From NCBI GenBank assembly GCA_023266195.1, contig JAHFRP010000001.1, positions 474,321-538,320 on the forward strand: a DNA stretch of 64,000 bases, given 5' to 3'. The notes under the pieces were generated by a model. It was not told the origin of the DNA and did no database searches. It saw nothing but the letters and a program-made list of their open reading frames with translations. Shown here in pieces: positions 11,836 to 21,000 of this stretch. Position numbers and translations under genes: made by a program. This stretch comes from Sulfuricella sp. GTDB lineage: Bacteria > Pseudomonadota > Gammaproteobacteria > Burkholderiales > Sulfuricellaceae. Positions within the stretch are counted from its first letter, which is position 1; each line of letters opens with the position of its first letter.

Positions 11836-11920
11836 GGCAAAAGTTTGGCCTTGTTCGGCCCATTTGTCCATGTTTCCGGTTCAATTATCCATCCTTAACT
11901 GGTAGAATGCACGCTCTCGC

Positions 11921-12011
<91 letters not shown>

Positions 12012-12018
12012 GACCCCT

Positions 12019-12048
12019 AAAAAACCGCCTATACAGGCGGTTTTTTTT
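12019..12048 (+). terminator. Terminator of tRNA-Ser
   Basis: AAAACCGCCTATACAGGCGG followed by eight T residues: a 6-bp GC-rich stem with an A-tract and a U-tract. Confidence 0.9.
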
Positions 12049-12605
12049 CGCCTACACCTGCGTGACTGCGGGGGTTCCTGCGGGTACTTACTTACTTCAA
12101 GGCTACGGCTACGAGGCATCTATTTGGTCATATTTCTCTCTTGGGTGCCTATCTTCTCAGCGTTTCCGGTCTGCCGAGTAGTGGCGAAGTTAATGAGTAT
12201 TTGGACACGGCCGTATATTAATCAATGGGTTAGTGCTTAACTTATCAATCGATTATTTTCCGGGTTTGGGGTGGCAAAATGCGGAGAAACCCTGCCCAGC
12301 TGTAACCAATCGGCCACAAGGTGACGGTCGGCCTTAAGGCGCAAAGCGGCCTTTCAAGGCTGAACATCTCGGCTATTGCAGGCAGCAACGTTTGTACTTA
12401 AGGGCATTTAGTGAATCCTGTGTAAGTTCTGTCGGTCAATTCATTCTGTTGTCGGTAACCGGTACTCACTAGAACAAACGAGTCTGTTTGACGATGTAGC
12501 CAGCCGGTTTTTTCTGTTTTTCAATGAGGCCTTCGTCGATGAGCCGCTGCAACCAGGCCTTGGCTTGGGCGCTCGATACAGCGGGCTGGCCGGGGTAAGC
12601 GGCGC
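12049..12605. other. Non-coding scar; possible tail of a lost gene at 12472-12590 (minus)
   Basis: No intact gene was found. On the minus strand 12472-12590 reads [18 protein letters not shown]... and ends KQTRLF plus stop, which looks like the C-terminus of a real protein with a helical or winged-helix fold, fused to an unrelated transposase fragment. I do not recognise its family. Confidence 0.35.
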
Positions 12606-12750
12606 TGACCTTTGAAGGATTCGAGAAAGAAGGTTTCGTCCGCCTCGACGATCCCGGCCTCATGCTCGGCCCGGTGCCCGGCCGCATCGCGCAGGAAGTG
12701 ATGGCGCCACCGAAACGCAGTGTTCTTGTCGATTTGGCAACGTTGGGCTG
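12606..12750 (-). pseudogene. Remnant of an IS1595-type transposase
   Basis: One minus frame reads [20 protein letters not shown] and then [18 protein letters not shown]. The N-terminal helix-turn-helix into catalytic core junction FRWRHxFL and the first-Asp motif EADET are hallmarks of IS1016/IS1595-like DDE transposases. Only about 48 codons survive; no start, no later catalytic residues and no terminal repeats were found. Confidence 0.6.
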
Positions 12751-13040
12751 AACGACTGGATCAGTGCTCGGCATGCTGAAAAATTGGTGGCATGAAATCC
12801 ACCTCTTGGAAGACGAAAAATCGGGGGAACCCCACGACGCGGCCAGGCAATCGAGGTGGATGTTGACGGCCTTTGAGCCGGCCACGTCAAACCAGGGCGA
12901 GTATAGGCTCAAATTCGTGCCTGGATGCCTTGGCCGAATGGATGCCCTGGGTGGCTCGGTGAAAAAGCCCTTGAAAAACTTCTTACGAATCGGCTGGTTA
13001 AATTGGGCCAGCGAAACAACGGCTCGCGATTTTTACGCTA
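12751..13040. other. Non-coding continuation of the scar
   Basis: No recognised gene. Frames on both strands run into the transposase remnant or into tRNA-Thr and show no domain. Confidence 0.4.
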
Positions 13041-13076
13041 AAAACGAAAAAGCCACTATCTCTCGAGAGCGGCTTG
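13041..13076 (-). terminator. Terminator of tRNA-Thr
   Basis: On minus, AAGCCGCTCTC, loop GA, GAGATAGTGGCTT followed by TTTCGTTTTT. The stem has one mismatch region. Confidence 0.75.
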
Positions 13077-13081
13077 TTTGC

Positions 13082-13157
13082 TGGTGCCGATGGCCGGAAT
13101 CGAACTGGCGACCTTCGCATTACGAATGCGCTGCTCTACCAACTGAGCTACATCGGC
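13082..13157 (-). tRNA. tRNA-Thr (CGU)
   Basis: A 76-nt cloverleaf with acceptor GCCGATG/CATCGGC, anticodon stem CGCAT/ATGCG with loop TCGTA (CGT), D-arm AGCTCAGTTGGTAGAGC and encoded CCA. Confidence 0.95.
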
Positions 13158-13203
13158 ACACAAGGGCAGGGATTGTACAGCAGTCCTCGATCGAGGACAA
13201 CAG

Positions 13204-13638
13204 TCAGGCGGCCGCGGACGCTGCCCGTGGCCGAATTCTCACGATGATGTCGATGCCTTCGGTGACGACGCCATCCGGCAGTTTGGGCAGGCCGGTAATC
13301 TTGAAATCGGCGGCATCGATATCCGTCAAATGGCCGCTGACCACATTGTAGAAATGATGATGCTCGTGCGTATTGGGATCGTAGAAAACCTTGCTGGGAT
13401 CGACGATCACTTCACGGATCAGCTTTTTTTCGACGAACAGATTGAGCGTGTTGTAGACCGTGGCCTTGGAAGTCTCGCTGTGCCTGGTGTTGACGATGGC
13501 GAGGATTTGATCGGCGGAAAGGTGTTCCTGTTTGGCGAACATCGCGTAAGCAATTTCGATCCGCTGATGGGTCGGATTGATGCCATGCCGCCGCAGCAGG
13601 TCGGCCATATTGTCGCGGGTGTAAATTTTGGTATCCAT
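13204..13638 (-). CDS. Fur-family transcriptional repressor without cysteines (Irr/PerR-like)
   Basis: A 144-residue regulator with the Fur winged helix (LLRRHGINPTHQRIEIAYAMF, then SKATVYNTLNLFVEKKLIRE) and a C-terminal dimerisation/metal region containing the His-rich stretch THEHHHFYNV. The sequence has no cysteine, so the structural Zn(Cys)4 site of classic Fur and PerR is absent; Irr-type members also lack it (family knowledge). Metal or heme sensing therefore cannot be decided from sequence. It lies 45 bp downstream of thiO on the same strand and may be cotranscribed with it. Confidence 0.88.
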   Translation of the reverse strand: MDTKIYTRDNMADLLRRHGINPTHQRIEIAYAMFAKQEHLSADQILAIVNTRHSETSKATVYNTLNLFVEKKLIREVIVDPSKVFYDPNTHEHHHFYNVVSGHLTDIDAADFKITGLPKLPDGVVTEGIDIIVRIRPRAASAAA

Positions 13639-13683
13639 AATTCATGTTAAACCAAATGCTGGACTTTGTCTAATAATTTCAAA

Positions 13684-14787
13684 TCATTTGGGCCATTCAT
13701 ACGGCGAGATATCGAAAGGCTGGCTGCGGTGAAATACAAGATTCGCGAGAATGCGGGCGCTCGCCGGCGCCATGGTGACGCCGTAGCGGAAATGGCCGCC
13801 GTTGAGGTACAGGTTTTCGACTTGCGGATGCCGCGCGATGATCGGGATATTCCCCGGCGAAGCAGGCCGAAGCCCGGCCCAATGCCGCTCGACGGCGGCA
13901 TCGGCCAGCAGGGGCAAAATATCCACGGCCTGGGCATGGAGCGCGGTTGCCGCTTGCTCCGTCGTCGCCTTGTCGAAGCCGACATCCTCCAGCGTGCTGC
14001 CGACCAGGATGTGCCCGTCCGCGCGGGGGATCAGGTAAATGCCGTTGCGCAGGACGATTTCTTGCAGTTCTCCGGGGGCGGCCTTGAACAGCAGCATCTG
14101 GCCGCGTATCGGCCCGATCTCGACTTTTTCCCCGAGGCCACCCAATAGCTGCCTGCTCCATGCCCCGGCCGCCATTACGTAGCGATCGGCCCGATAGCTC
14201 GCGCTTGCGGTCCGGATCTCGGCGATATGCCCCGCATCGATCGCCAAGCCGATAACCTCGGCTTGTTCCTTGAAAGTGACGCCCATTCGTTCGAGGGCGA
14301 CGCGCAGCGCTTTCATCAGGCGCGGATTGCGAACCTGCGCGACATCCGGTAGCCATAACGCCGGGGTATCCGCGCCCAGCTTCGGCTGCACGTCCCGGCT
14401 TTGTGCCGGATCGATCCGAACCTGCTGCGCGTGGCTCCATGCTGCCGCTTTGGGTTCATCGAAATCGGGCAGCACCAACATGCCGCACCGGCGATATTCC
14501 GGGTCGATGCCGCTGATTTCCGCAACCTGCCTTACCCATGCCGGATAAATTTCGCAACCCAGCCGGGTCAGGTTCGTCACCGCGGGCGAATAGTCCCACG
14601 GCAGCAACGGCGACAAAATTCCCCCGCCCGCCCAGGAAGATTCCCGGCCGCATACACCGCGTTCCAGCACGACCACCCGCGCCCCGCTCTGTGCAAGTTC
14701 GAAGGCGCCGGCGAGGCCGATGACCCCGCCGCCTACGATCAGAAAATCCGCGTCCAAAATTAACAATTTTCCATAATTGCCGCTCAT
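13684..14787 (-). CDS. thiO: Glycine oxidase ThiO-like FAD enzyme
   Basis: ThiO oxidises glycine to iminoglycine for the thiazole moiety of thiamine. The 367-residue product has the N-terminal FAD-binding motif DADFLIVGGGVIGLAGAFEL, the conserved SSWAGGGILSP and C-terminal GHFRYGVTMAPASARILANL typical of DAO-family ThiO. ATG 14787 was chosen because it puts the Rossmann motif about 12 residues from the start; an ATG at 14835 would add 16 residues that are not typical of the family. No other thi gene is in the window. It is divergent from the pilus genes. Confidence 0.88.
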   Translation of the reverse strand: MSGNYGKLLILDADFLIVGGGVIGLAGAFELAQSGARVVVLERGVCGRESSWAGGGILSPLLPWDYSPAVTNLTRLGCEIYPAWVRQVAEISGIDPEYRRCGMLVLPDFDEPKAAAWSHAQQVRIDPAQSRDVQPKLGADTPALWLPDVAQVRNPRLMKALRVALERMGVTFKEQAEVIGLAIDAGHIAEIRTASASYRADRYVMAAGAWSRQLLGGLGEKVEIGPIRGQMLLFKAAPGELQEIVLRNGIYLIPRADGHILVGSTLEDVGFDKATTEQAATALHAQAVDILPLLADAAVERHWAGLRPASPGNIPIIARHPQVENLYLNGGHFRYGVTMAPASARILANLVFHRSQPFDISPYEWPK

Positions 14788-14818
14788 TCTAGCAAACTGA
14801 CCGGCAGTCGGTTTATGC

Positions 14819-14834
14819 TGGCGGTGTGCACGCA
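14819..14834 (+). promoter_or_regulatory. Weak candidate sigma-54 promoter for the pilin genes
   Basis: TGGCGGTGTGCACGCA keeps TGGC, the GG-N10-GC spacing and a final A/T of the sigma-54 consensus but not the full TTGCW. Pilin genes in several proteobacteria use sigma-54. It is 40 bp before the pilin start codon. Confidence 0.25.
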
Positions 14835-14873
14835 CATTGAGCTAATCTTCCTAGTGTAAAAGAGGGAAAAACC

Positions 14874-15278
14874 ATGAAAATGCAAAAGGGCTTTACACTG
14901 GTTGAAATATTGGTCGTCGTTGCCATCATCGGCATCCTGGCCTCGATCGCATTGCCCGCCTATACGGATTACGTAACCAAGGGGAAAATTCCTGAAGCGA
15001 CATCGGGGCTCGCCAACATCGGCGTGCAGATGGAGCAATATTTTCAGGATAACCGGAAATATTCCTGCGGTGGCGTAGCGCTTCCTACCGGCATCAACTT
15101 CGCCTTTTCCTGCACGGCCACCGATACGACGTTTACCGTGACCGCGACCGGCACCGGCACCATGGATGGCTTTAAGTACACCCTTGACCAGAGCAGCGCC
15201 AAGGTATCCACCATCACCGCCCCCGGCTGGACTGGCAACGACTCTTGCTGGGCCACCAAGAAGGGAGGCGGGTGTTGA
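14874..15278 (+). CDS. pilE: Type IV pilin-like protein PilE
   Basis: The 134-residue protein begins MKMQKGFTLVEILVVVAIIG: a short leader cut by the prepilin peptidase before Phe, Glu at +5 and the hydrophobic N-terminal helix. Cysteines near the C-terminus (NDSCWATKKGGGC) could form the D-region disulfide. AGAGGG precedes the ATG. It is first in a run of overlapping pilus genes (pilE, fimT, pilV, pilW, pilX, pilY1), so it is best read as a minor pilin or priming-complex subunit rather than the major subunit, although it could be either. Confidence 0.88.
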   Translation: MKMQKGFTLVEILVVVAIIGILASIALPAYTDYVTKGKIPEATSGLANIGVQMEQYFQDNRKYSCGGVALPTGINFAFSCTATDTTFTVTATGTGTMDGFKYTLDQSSAKVSTITAPGWTGNDSCWATKKGGGC

Positions 15279-15838
15279 ATTCGCGCCGTGCCCACCATGG
15301 CGTCACGCTGGTCGAACTCGCGATCGGGATAGCCGTCATGGCCGTTCTGCTCGCCTTGGCCGCGCCCAGCTTTAAAAACTGGATCCAGAGCAGTCAAATC
15401 CGCACTGCTGCGGAGTCCATTCAAAATGGATTGCAGTTGGCGCGGGCGGAAGCGGTACGCCGCAATGCCAATGTTCAGTTTGTTCTGAGCGCAGGATCGA
15501 GCTGGACGGTGGGGTGCAAAACTCCGGTGGCGGACCTGGATGGCGACGGAGTACCGGATTGCCCGGGCACCGGCACCACCCCAAGCAACATTCAGGCGCG
15601 CACGGGCTCCGAGGGGTCGAGCAATGCATCGGTCGACGTAACGCCGACTGTTGTTTTCAATGGGTTGGGAAGAACAACTCCCGCCGTCACCATCGCCATC
15701 ACCAACCCCACCGGCGGTGCCTGTGCGACGTTGGGGGGGGGCGGGCCGATGCGCTGCCTGAATGTCGTGGTAACGACCGGCGGACAAATTCGCATGTGCG
15801 ACCCGGCACGAGCCAGTGCCGACCCCCAGGGATGCTAG
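15275..15838 (+). CDS. fimT: FimT/GspH-family minor pilin
   Basis: From a TTG start (15275) preceded by GGAGGCGGG, the product is MNSRRAHHG/VTLVELAIGIAVM, a prepilin leader with the cleavage site after Gly and Glu at +5, then the GspH pattern AAPSFKNWIQSSQIRTAAES and LQLARAEAVRRN. 187 residues. The start codon overlaps the pilE stop (TTGA), indicating translational coupling. FimT primes pilus assembly and in some species binds DNA during uptake. Confidence 0.87.
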   Translation: MNSRRAHHGVTLVELAIGIAVMAVLLALAAPSFKNWIQSSQIRTAAESIQNGLQLARAEAVRRNANVQFVLSAGSSWTVGCKTPVADLDGDGVPDCPGTGTTPSNIQARTGSEGSSNASVDVTPTVVFNGLGRTTPAVTIAITNPTGGACATLGGGGPMRCLNVVVTTGGQIRMCDPARASADPQGC

Positions 15839-15839
15839 G

Positions 15840-16274
15840 ATGAACATGCATCTTTCACCCAAAAACAGGCAATCCGGCTCCATGCTGCTTGAAGCCATGA
15901 TTGCCATCCTGATTTTCTCCATGGGCATACTCGCCATCGTCGGTTTGCAGGCCGCGTCCGTCAGAAATGCCAACGATGCCATGTATCGCACTACCGCCAG
16001 CCTGCTGGCAAACGAGCTGATCGGGCAGATGTGGGTAAGCGACCGCACCACGGCAACGCTGCAAACCAATTTCAACAGCCCCAGCGGCGCTGCTTATACC
16101 GTCTGGCAGGTCAACGTGAAGGCCAGCCTGCCAGGAGTCACCGACAGTGCGAACCTGCCGACCGTGAATGTCGCTGCCAACGGCACGGTGACGATCGGGC
16201 TGAACTGGAAATTGCCCAGCGAGCCGGCCGGCATGCCCGCGCATAGTTACGTCGCCGTAGCGCAAATCCAGTAA
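15840..16274 (+). CDS. pilV: Minor pilin PilV
   Basis: 144 residues starting MNMHLSPKNRQSG/SMLLEAMIAILIFSMGILAI: a prepilin leader with Ser rather than Phe at +1, Glu at +5, and the PilV feature GLQAASVRNANDAMYRTTAS. It starts 1 bp after the fimT stop. Part of the PilVWX-FimT priming complex with PilY1. Confidence 0.88.
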   Translation: MNMHLSPKNRQSGSMLLEAMIAILIFSMGILAIVGLQAASVRNANDAMYRTTASLLANELIGQMWVSDRTTATLQTNFNSPSGAAYTVWQVNVKASLPGVTDSANLPTVNVAANGTVTIGLNWKLPSEPAGMPAHSYVAVAQIQ

Positions 16275-16286
16275 CAGGAGGCTCAA

Positions 16287-17330
16287 TTGTTCAACAGGAA
16301 GCCCCATTCTGTGCATCGCCTGCCCGCAGGTTTCAGCCTGGTGGAAATCATGGTCGGCATGGTCATCGGCATGCTGGGCATTATCGTCATCATGCAGTTG
16401 TACTCCGTTTCGGAAGGGCAAAAGCGCACCACCACCGGCGCAGGCGACGCGCAGAACAACGGCGCCATCGCTCTTTATGGCATGCAGCGCGACATCCGTC
16501 AGGCGGGTTACGGTTTCAGTGCGTACAACCTGTTTGGCTGTAGCGTCACCATGCTTTCAGGCAAGGTCGTTCCGCTGGCGCCGGTCACCATCAATCCTGC
16601 CACGAGCATCATCCCGGCGGGCGACGCCAATACCGACAGCCTGCTGCTCATGTACGGAAACACCAACGGCGAGCCGCAAGGCAGCGTCGTCACCGCGTCC
16701 GGGGCGACTTACGCCTTGAGTTCGTCGGGTTCGTTCGCCGTCAACGATTATGTGATCGGCGCACCCGCGACGTGCACGTCCAATCTGGTTTTCGACCGGG
16801 TTGCCGCGGCGGATGCGACAACCGTCACCGTCAATGTCGGTGCCGCGGGAGCGACCGCGCTTTACAACCTGGGGCAGGCGCCGAAAGTGCTGGGATATGC
16901 CGTTCGCGGCGGAAATCTGACGATTTGTGATTATGTCGCAAACGATTGCAGCAATGTCGGCAACTGGGTTTCCGTCGCCGACAACATCGTCAGCCTGAAG
17001 GCGCAGTATGGCCATGACACCACAGTACCCCAAACTGCGGCGAGCTATGTCGTGAACACCTATGACCAAACCACGCCGGTCGACGCTTGTGGCCGGGTCA
17101 GGGCTCCCGCCGTGCGTATCGCCTTGACAGCGCGCAGCGCGCAGTATGAAAAAACGGGGAAAGCTCCCGATGGCACGCCCTTGGACGTTACGGCAACCGC
17201 GCCGGCCTGGGAAGGCGGCACGATCGACTTGACGGGCAATACCGATTGGCAGCATTACCGCTACAAGGTGTTCCAGACCATCGTGCCGCTGCGCAACATT
17301 ACCTGGATGGGAGTGCAGACAGGATGTTAA
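16287..17330 (+). CDS. pilW: Minor pilin PilW
   Basis: 347 residues from a TTG start with AGGAGG upstream. The leader MFNRKPHSVHRLPAG/FSLVEIMVGMVIGMLGI has the prepilin cleavage site and Glu at +5; AQNNGAIALYGMQRDIRQAGYGFSAY follows as in PilW proteins. The 3' end overlaps pilX. Confidence 0.88.
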   Translation: MFNRKPHSVHRLPAGFSLVEIMVGMVIGMLGIIVIMQLYSVSEGQKRTTTGAGDAQNNGAIALYGMQRDIRQAGYGFSAYNLFGCSVTMLSGKVVPLAPVTINPATSIIPAGDANTDSLLLMYGNTNGEPQGSVVTASGATYALSSSGSFAVNDYVIGAPATCTSNLVFDRVAAADATTVTVNVGAAGATALYNLGQAPKVLGYAVRGGNLTICDYVANDCSNVGNWVSVADNIVSLKAQYGHDTTVPQTAASYVVNTYDQTTPVDACGRVRAPAVRIALTARSAQYEKTGKAPDGTPLDVTATAPAWEGGTIDLTGNTDWQHYRYKVFQTIVPLRNITWMGVQTGC

Positions 17331-17935
17331 CCCGATCCATGCGTGCCAAGAGCCAGGCCGGGCAGAATGGCGTGGTGCTGCTGATCGCCCTGATCGTGCT
17401 GGTGGCGATGACTTTGGCCGGCATCGCGCTGGTGCGCTCGGTCGATACTACCAACGTGATCGCCGGCAACATGGCCTTCCAGCAGTCCGCCACCCAATCG
17501 GGCGACACCGGCGTCGAAGCCGCCATAACCTGGCTGGCGGCCAGCAACAACAATACCACGCTGAATAATGACAGCCCCGCCAACGCTTACACCGCTGCCG
17601 GCATCGATCCAGCGCATCCGCATGAACCCGCCGCCGGCCAGTCCTGGGATGCGTATTGGACGCAATCGCTGGCGTCCGGGGCCAAGGCCTTGGCCCCGGA
17701 CGCCTCCGGCAACACGGTTTCCTACGTCATCCACCGCCTGTGCGCCTCGGCGGGATCTCCCACCGGCGGCGCCAACTGTTCGGCCTCACCCCTGGCCAGC
17801 ACGTCAACCGGAGGGGCGGAGGAAAGCGGCGACTCGGGCATCAGCGCGCCGCCGCTGGTGTATTACCGCATCACTTCGCGCATCGTCGGGCCGAGGAATA
17901 CAGTGAGTTACGTCCAGGCCGTCATCGCTATGTAG
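17324..17935 (+). CDS. pilX: Minor pilin PilX
   Basis: 203 residues from the ATG at 17324, which overlaps the pilW stop. N-terminus MLTRSMRAKSQAGQNGVVLL with the hydrophobic segment LLIALIVLVAMTLAGIALVR; like other PilX proteins it lacks a strict FTLVE motif. The motif DTGVEAAITWL is family-typical. Confidence 0.85.
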   Translation: MLTRSMRAKSQAGQNGVVLLIALIVLVAMTLAGIALVRSVDTTNVIAGNMAFQQSATQSGDTGVEAAITWLAASNNNTTLNNDSPANAYTAAGIDPAHPHEPAAGQSWDAYWTQSLASGAKALAPDASGNTVSYVIHRLCASAGSPTGGANCSASPLASTSTGGAEESGDSGISAPPLVYYRITSRIVGPRNTVSYVQAVIAM

Positions 17936-18007
17936 GCGGGCATGGCGTAACCAGCAAATGCAAGCTTTTCGCATCGTAAAAAGTGCTTCATGTTCCAGGA
18001 GGTTGCC

Positions 18008-21000
18008 ATGACCACTCACGGATTATTCAGAAACGCCGGCATCGCGTTTCTTGCGCTCGCCTTCAGCGCCACCGCCGACGCCGCGCTGACGGACATCTCC
18101 ACCGTGCCGCTGAATACCTACAATGCGCCGTCATCCACGGACGTCAAGCCCAACATCATGTTGATTCTGGATAATTCCGGAAGCATGGCGTGGACCCATA
18201 TGCCGGATAACAGTGCGGACCCGGGCAGTGCCGTGCCGTTTACCTATGGGTTTTACGGTTACCGCAGCAGTCAGTGCAACGGCGTCTACTACAACCCCTC
18301 GATCACTTACAAACCTCCGGTAGACTCGAACGGAAACAGCTACGCCAACTCCAACTTTACCGCGGCGTGGAACGATGGCTACAACACATCGGGCGGCACC
18401 ACGAATCTGAGCACCAGCTTTCGTGCCGAGGGCGACAGCACCAATTATGCCGCCTATTACTACAAATACACCGGTACGCAGACCACCGCGGCGCAGAAGA
18501 ATTATTACGTCGCCAACTCGTTCGTCAACGAGTGTGGCACCGCCAGCGGCAGCGGCACCGCCACCAGCGGTACCACGCCCGGCAGCGGCGTGTTCACCAG
18601 GGTCACGGTCGGCGCCACGTCCGGCGCCGGAAGCTCGGACGAGCGCACCAATTTCGCCAACTGGTACAGCTACTATCGCACCCGCATCCTGATGATGAAA
18701 ACGGCTTCCGGCCTGGCGTTCAAGGATGTCGGCGACAAGTTCCGCGTCGGCTTCATGACTATCAATTCCGGCGGCGCCGACTTCATCAATATCGCGGACT
18801 TCACGGCGGCGAACAAGAGCACCTGGTACGCGGCGCTCTACGGCGCCGCGCCCAGCGGCAGCACCCCGCTGAGGACCGCGCTTTCCCAGGTGGGCCGCAT
18901 GTACGCGGGGGAAATATCCAGCATCAACGGTGTGACGGTAACCGACCCGTTGCAGTATTCTTGCCAGCAGAACTACGCCATCCTTTCCACGGACGGTTTC
19001 TGGAATACCGGCCTCGGCTACAAGCTCAACGGCTCGACCGAGATCGGCAACGAGGACGCCGGCCGGACGCCTCCATACGGCGACGGGAGCGGCCTGACTC
19101 AGATGAGCACCAGCACTCTGCAGAGCCAGACTTCCCTGTTGCAATCCAGTACCAGCACCTTGCAGACCCAGACCAGCACGGTGCAAAGCCAGACTTCCCA
19201 GCTGCAAAGCAGCACGTCCACTTTGCAGAAATCCACGGCACAGCTCCAGAAGGCCACGTCCACCAATTCCGGAACTACCTGGTCGGCCTGGTCCAATGTC
19301 ACGTCATGCACCTGGGACAACTCCGGCTCCTCTCGCACCAAGTGCCAATACCTGGCCTATACCGCGCCTGCCGGCGCGACCAGTTGCACGGCGCTGGCCC
19401 AGGGCACGGGCACGTCGGGCACCTGGACAGGGCCCGCCACGAATTGCACTTACACCGCCTGGACTCCCTATGCCAACGCGTCTTCGTGCAGCGCTGCGGC
19501 TCAGTCGTCCGGGCCAAGCTATAGCGGCCCCGCAACGCAATGCCAGACTGTGGTCACATCGCCCTTTGCCAACGCCGCATCCTGCACCGCAACCACGACG
19601 CCCAACAGCAGTGGCCAGACCACGCAGTGCCAATACACGCCCTGGAGCGGCTGGGCGAATGCCACATCGACATGCACCGTGGTGGCTCAATCGACCAGCG
19701 GCACCTACAATCCGACGGCAAGGCAGTGCCAGTACACCGTCTATACGAGCCCAGCTCCGGCATCTTCCTGCACGACCGCGGCACAATCGACCGCCTCGCC
19801 CTATACGCGGCTTGTCGCGACGACATGCTCATATTCGGCGTATAGCGCTTGGGCCAACGCGGGTTCCTGTACCGTGGTCGCGCAGAGTACGAGCAGCCCT
19901 TACACGGTGTCCGTAGCGACCAATTGCCAATATACCGGTTGGAGCACTCCGTCCACCGTGTCTTCATGTACTGCCAGGGCACAATCCACGGCGCCGAACT
20001 ACACCGTGGGAACGGCGGTACAATGCAGCGTGACAGGCGGCGGCACTTCGGATACCCTGGCGGACGTTGCCGACTATTACTACAACACCGATCTGCGCAA
20101 TTCCGACACGAGCAAGGGAACGGGAACCTGCTCCGGCCCGATCATTGCGCCTTCCACGACCCCGAACGACCTGTGCACCGACAACGTGCCGCAGTATGGG
20201 CGCGATACGGTCACCTCTCAGCATATGACCACCTTTACTGTCGGCCTGGGCGTGCGCGGACGCATGGTTTATTCTCCCACTTACTGGACCGATGGCAGCG
20301 GCGATTTCTGGGATGTCTGGAAAGGCTCCACGGCCAACGGCTCCATCTGCTCCTGGCAGGCGAGCGGAACCTGCGTCTGGCCGATTCCCGGCATGGCGAA
20401 CAGCTCGGATGGAAAGATCGAGAACGTCGACGACCTGTGGCATGCCGCGGTCAACGGGCATGGCTTCTATTACAACGCCACCGACCCGGATTCACTGTCC
20501 GCAGGGTTGACCAGCCTGCTGACCACCATCATCAACACGCCACGGCCCGGTACTGCGGCCGCGGCCGCCAGCAGCAACCCGAACATCAGCTCGAGCGACA
20601 ACTACGTGTTCAGTTCCTCCTACAAGTCGGTGGAGTGGTACGGCGAGCTCATCCGCCAGCAAATCGATGCCACGACAGGCACTCTGTCTGCGCAGCAATG
20701 GTCGGCCATGGAGTTGCTGGATGCGAAAACGCCTTCGACGCGCGCCATTTACACCAATGTCTCGGGCACGCTGACCGCCTTTCTGTGGGGCAACCTGACG
20801 AGCACGCAGCAAGCGTATTTCAAGGCGCCTTATCTCACTTATACTTCGTCGACGTCCGGCCTGTCCCAGTTTTGCTCTGCCGGCGGCACGTGCCTGAGCA
20901 GCACGGCGCAAAGCAATACCACAGCCGCTACCGGCGGCGCCGCGGGGGAAAACCTGGTGAACTTCCTGCGCGGCGACCGCACCAATGAAACCACGTTTTA

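Noticed and set aside
12764..13351. 195-codon plus-strand frame
   Set aside because: It runs through tRNA-Thr and the fur gene in antisense; the phrase encoded by the tRNA is a well-known false protein.
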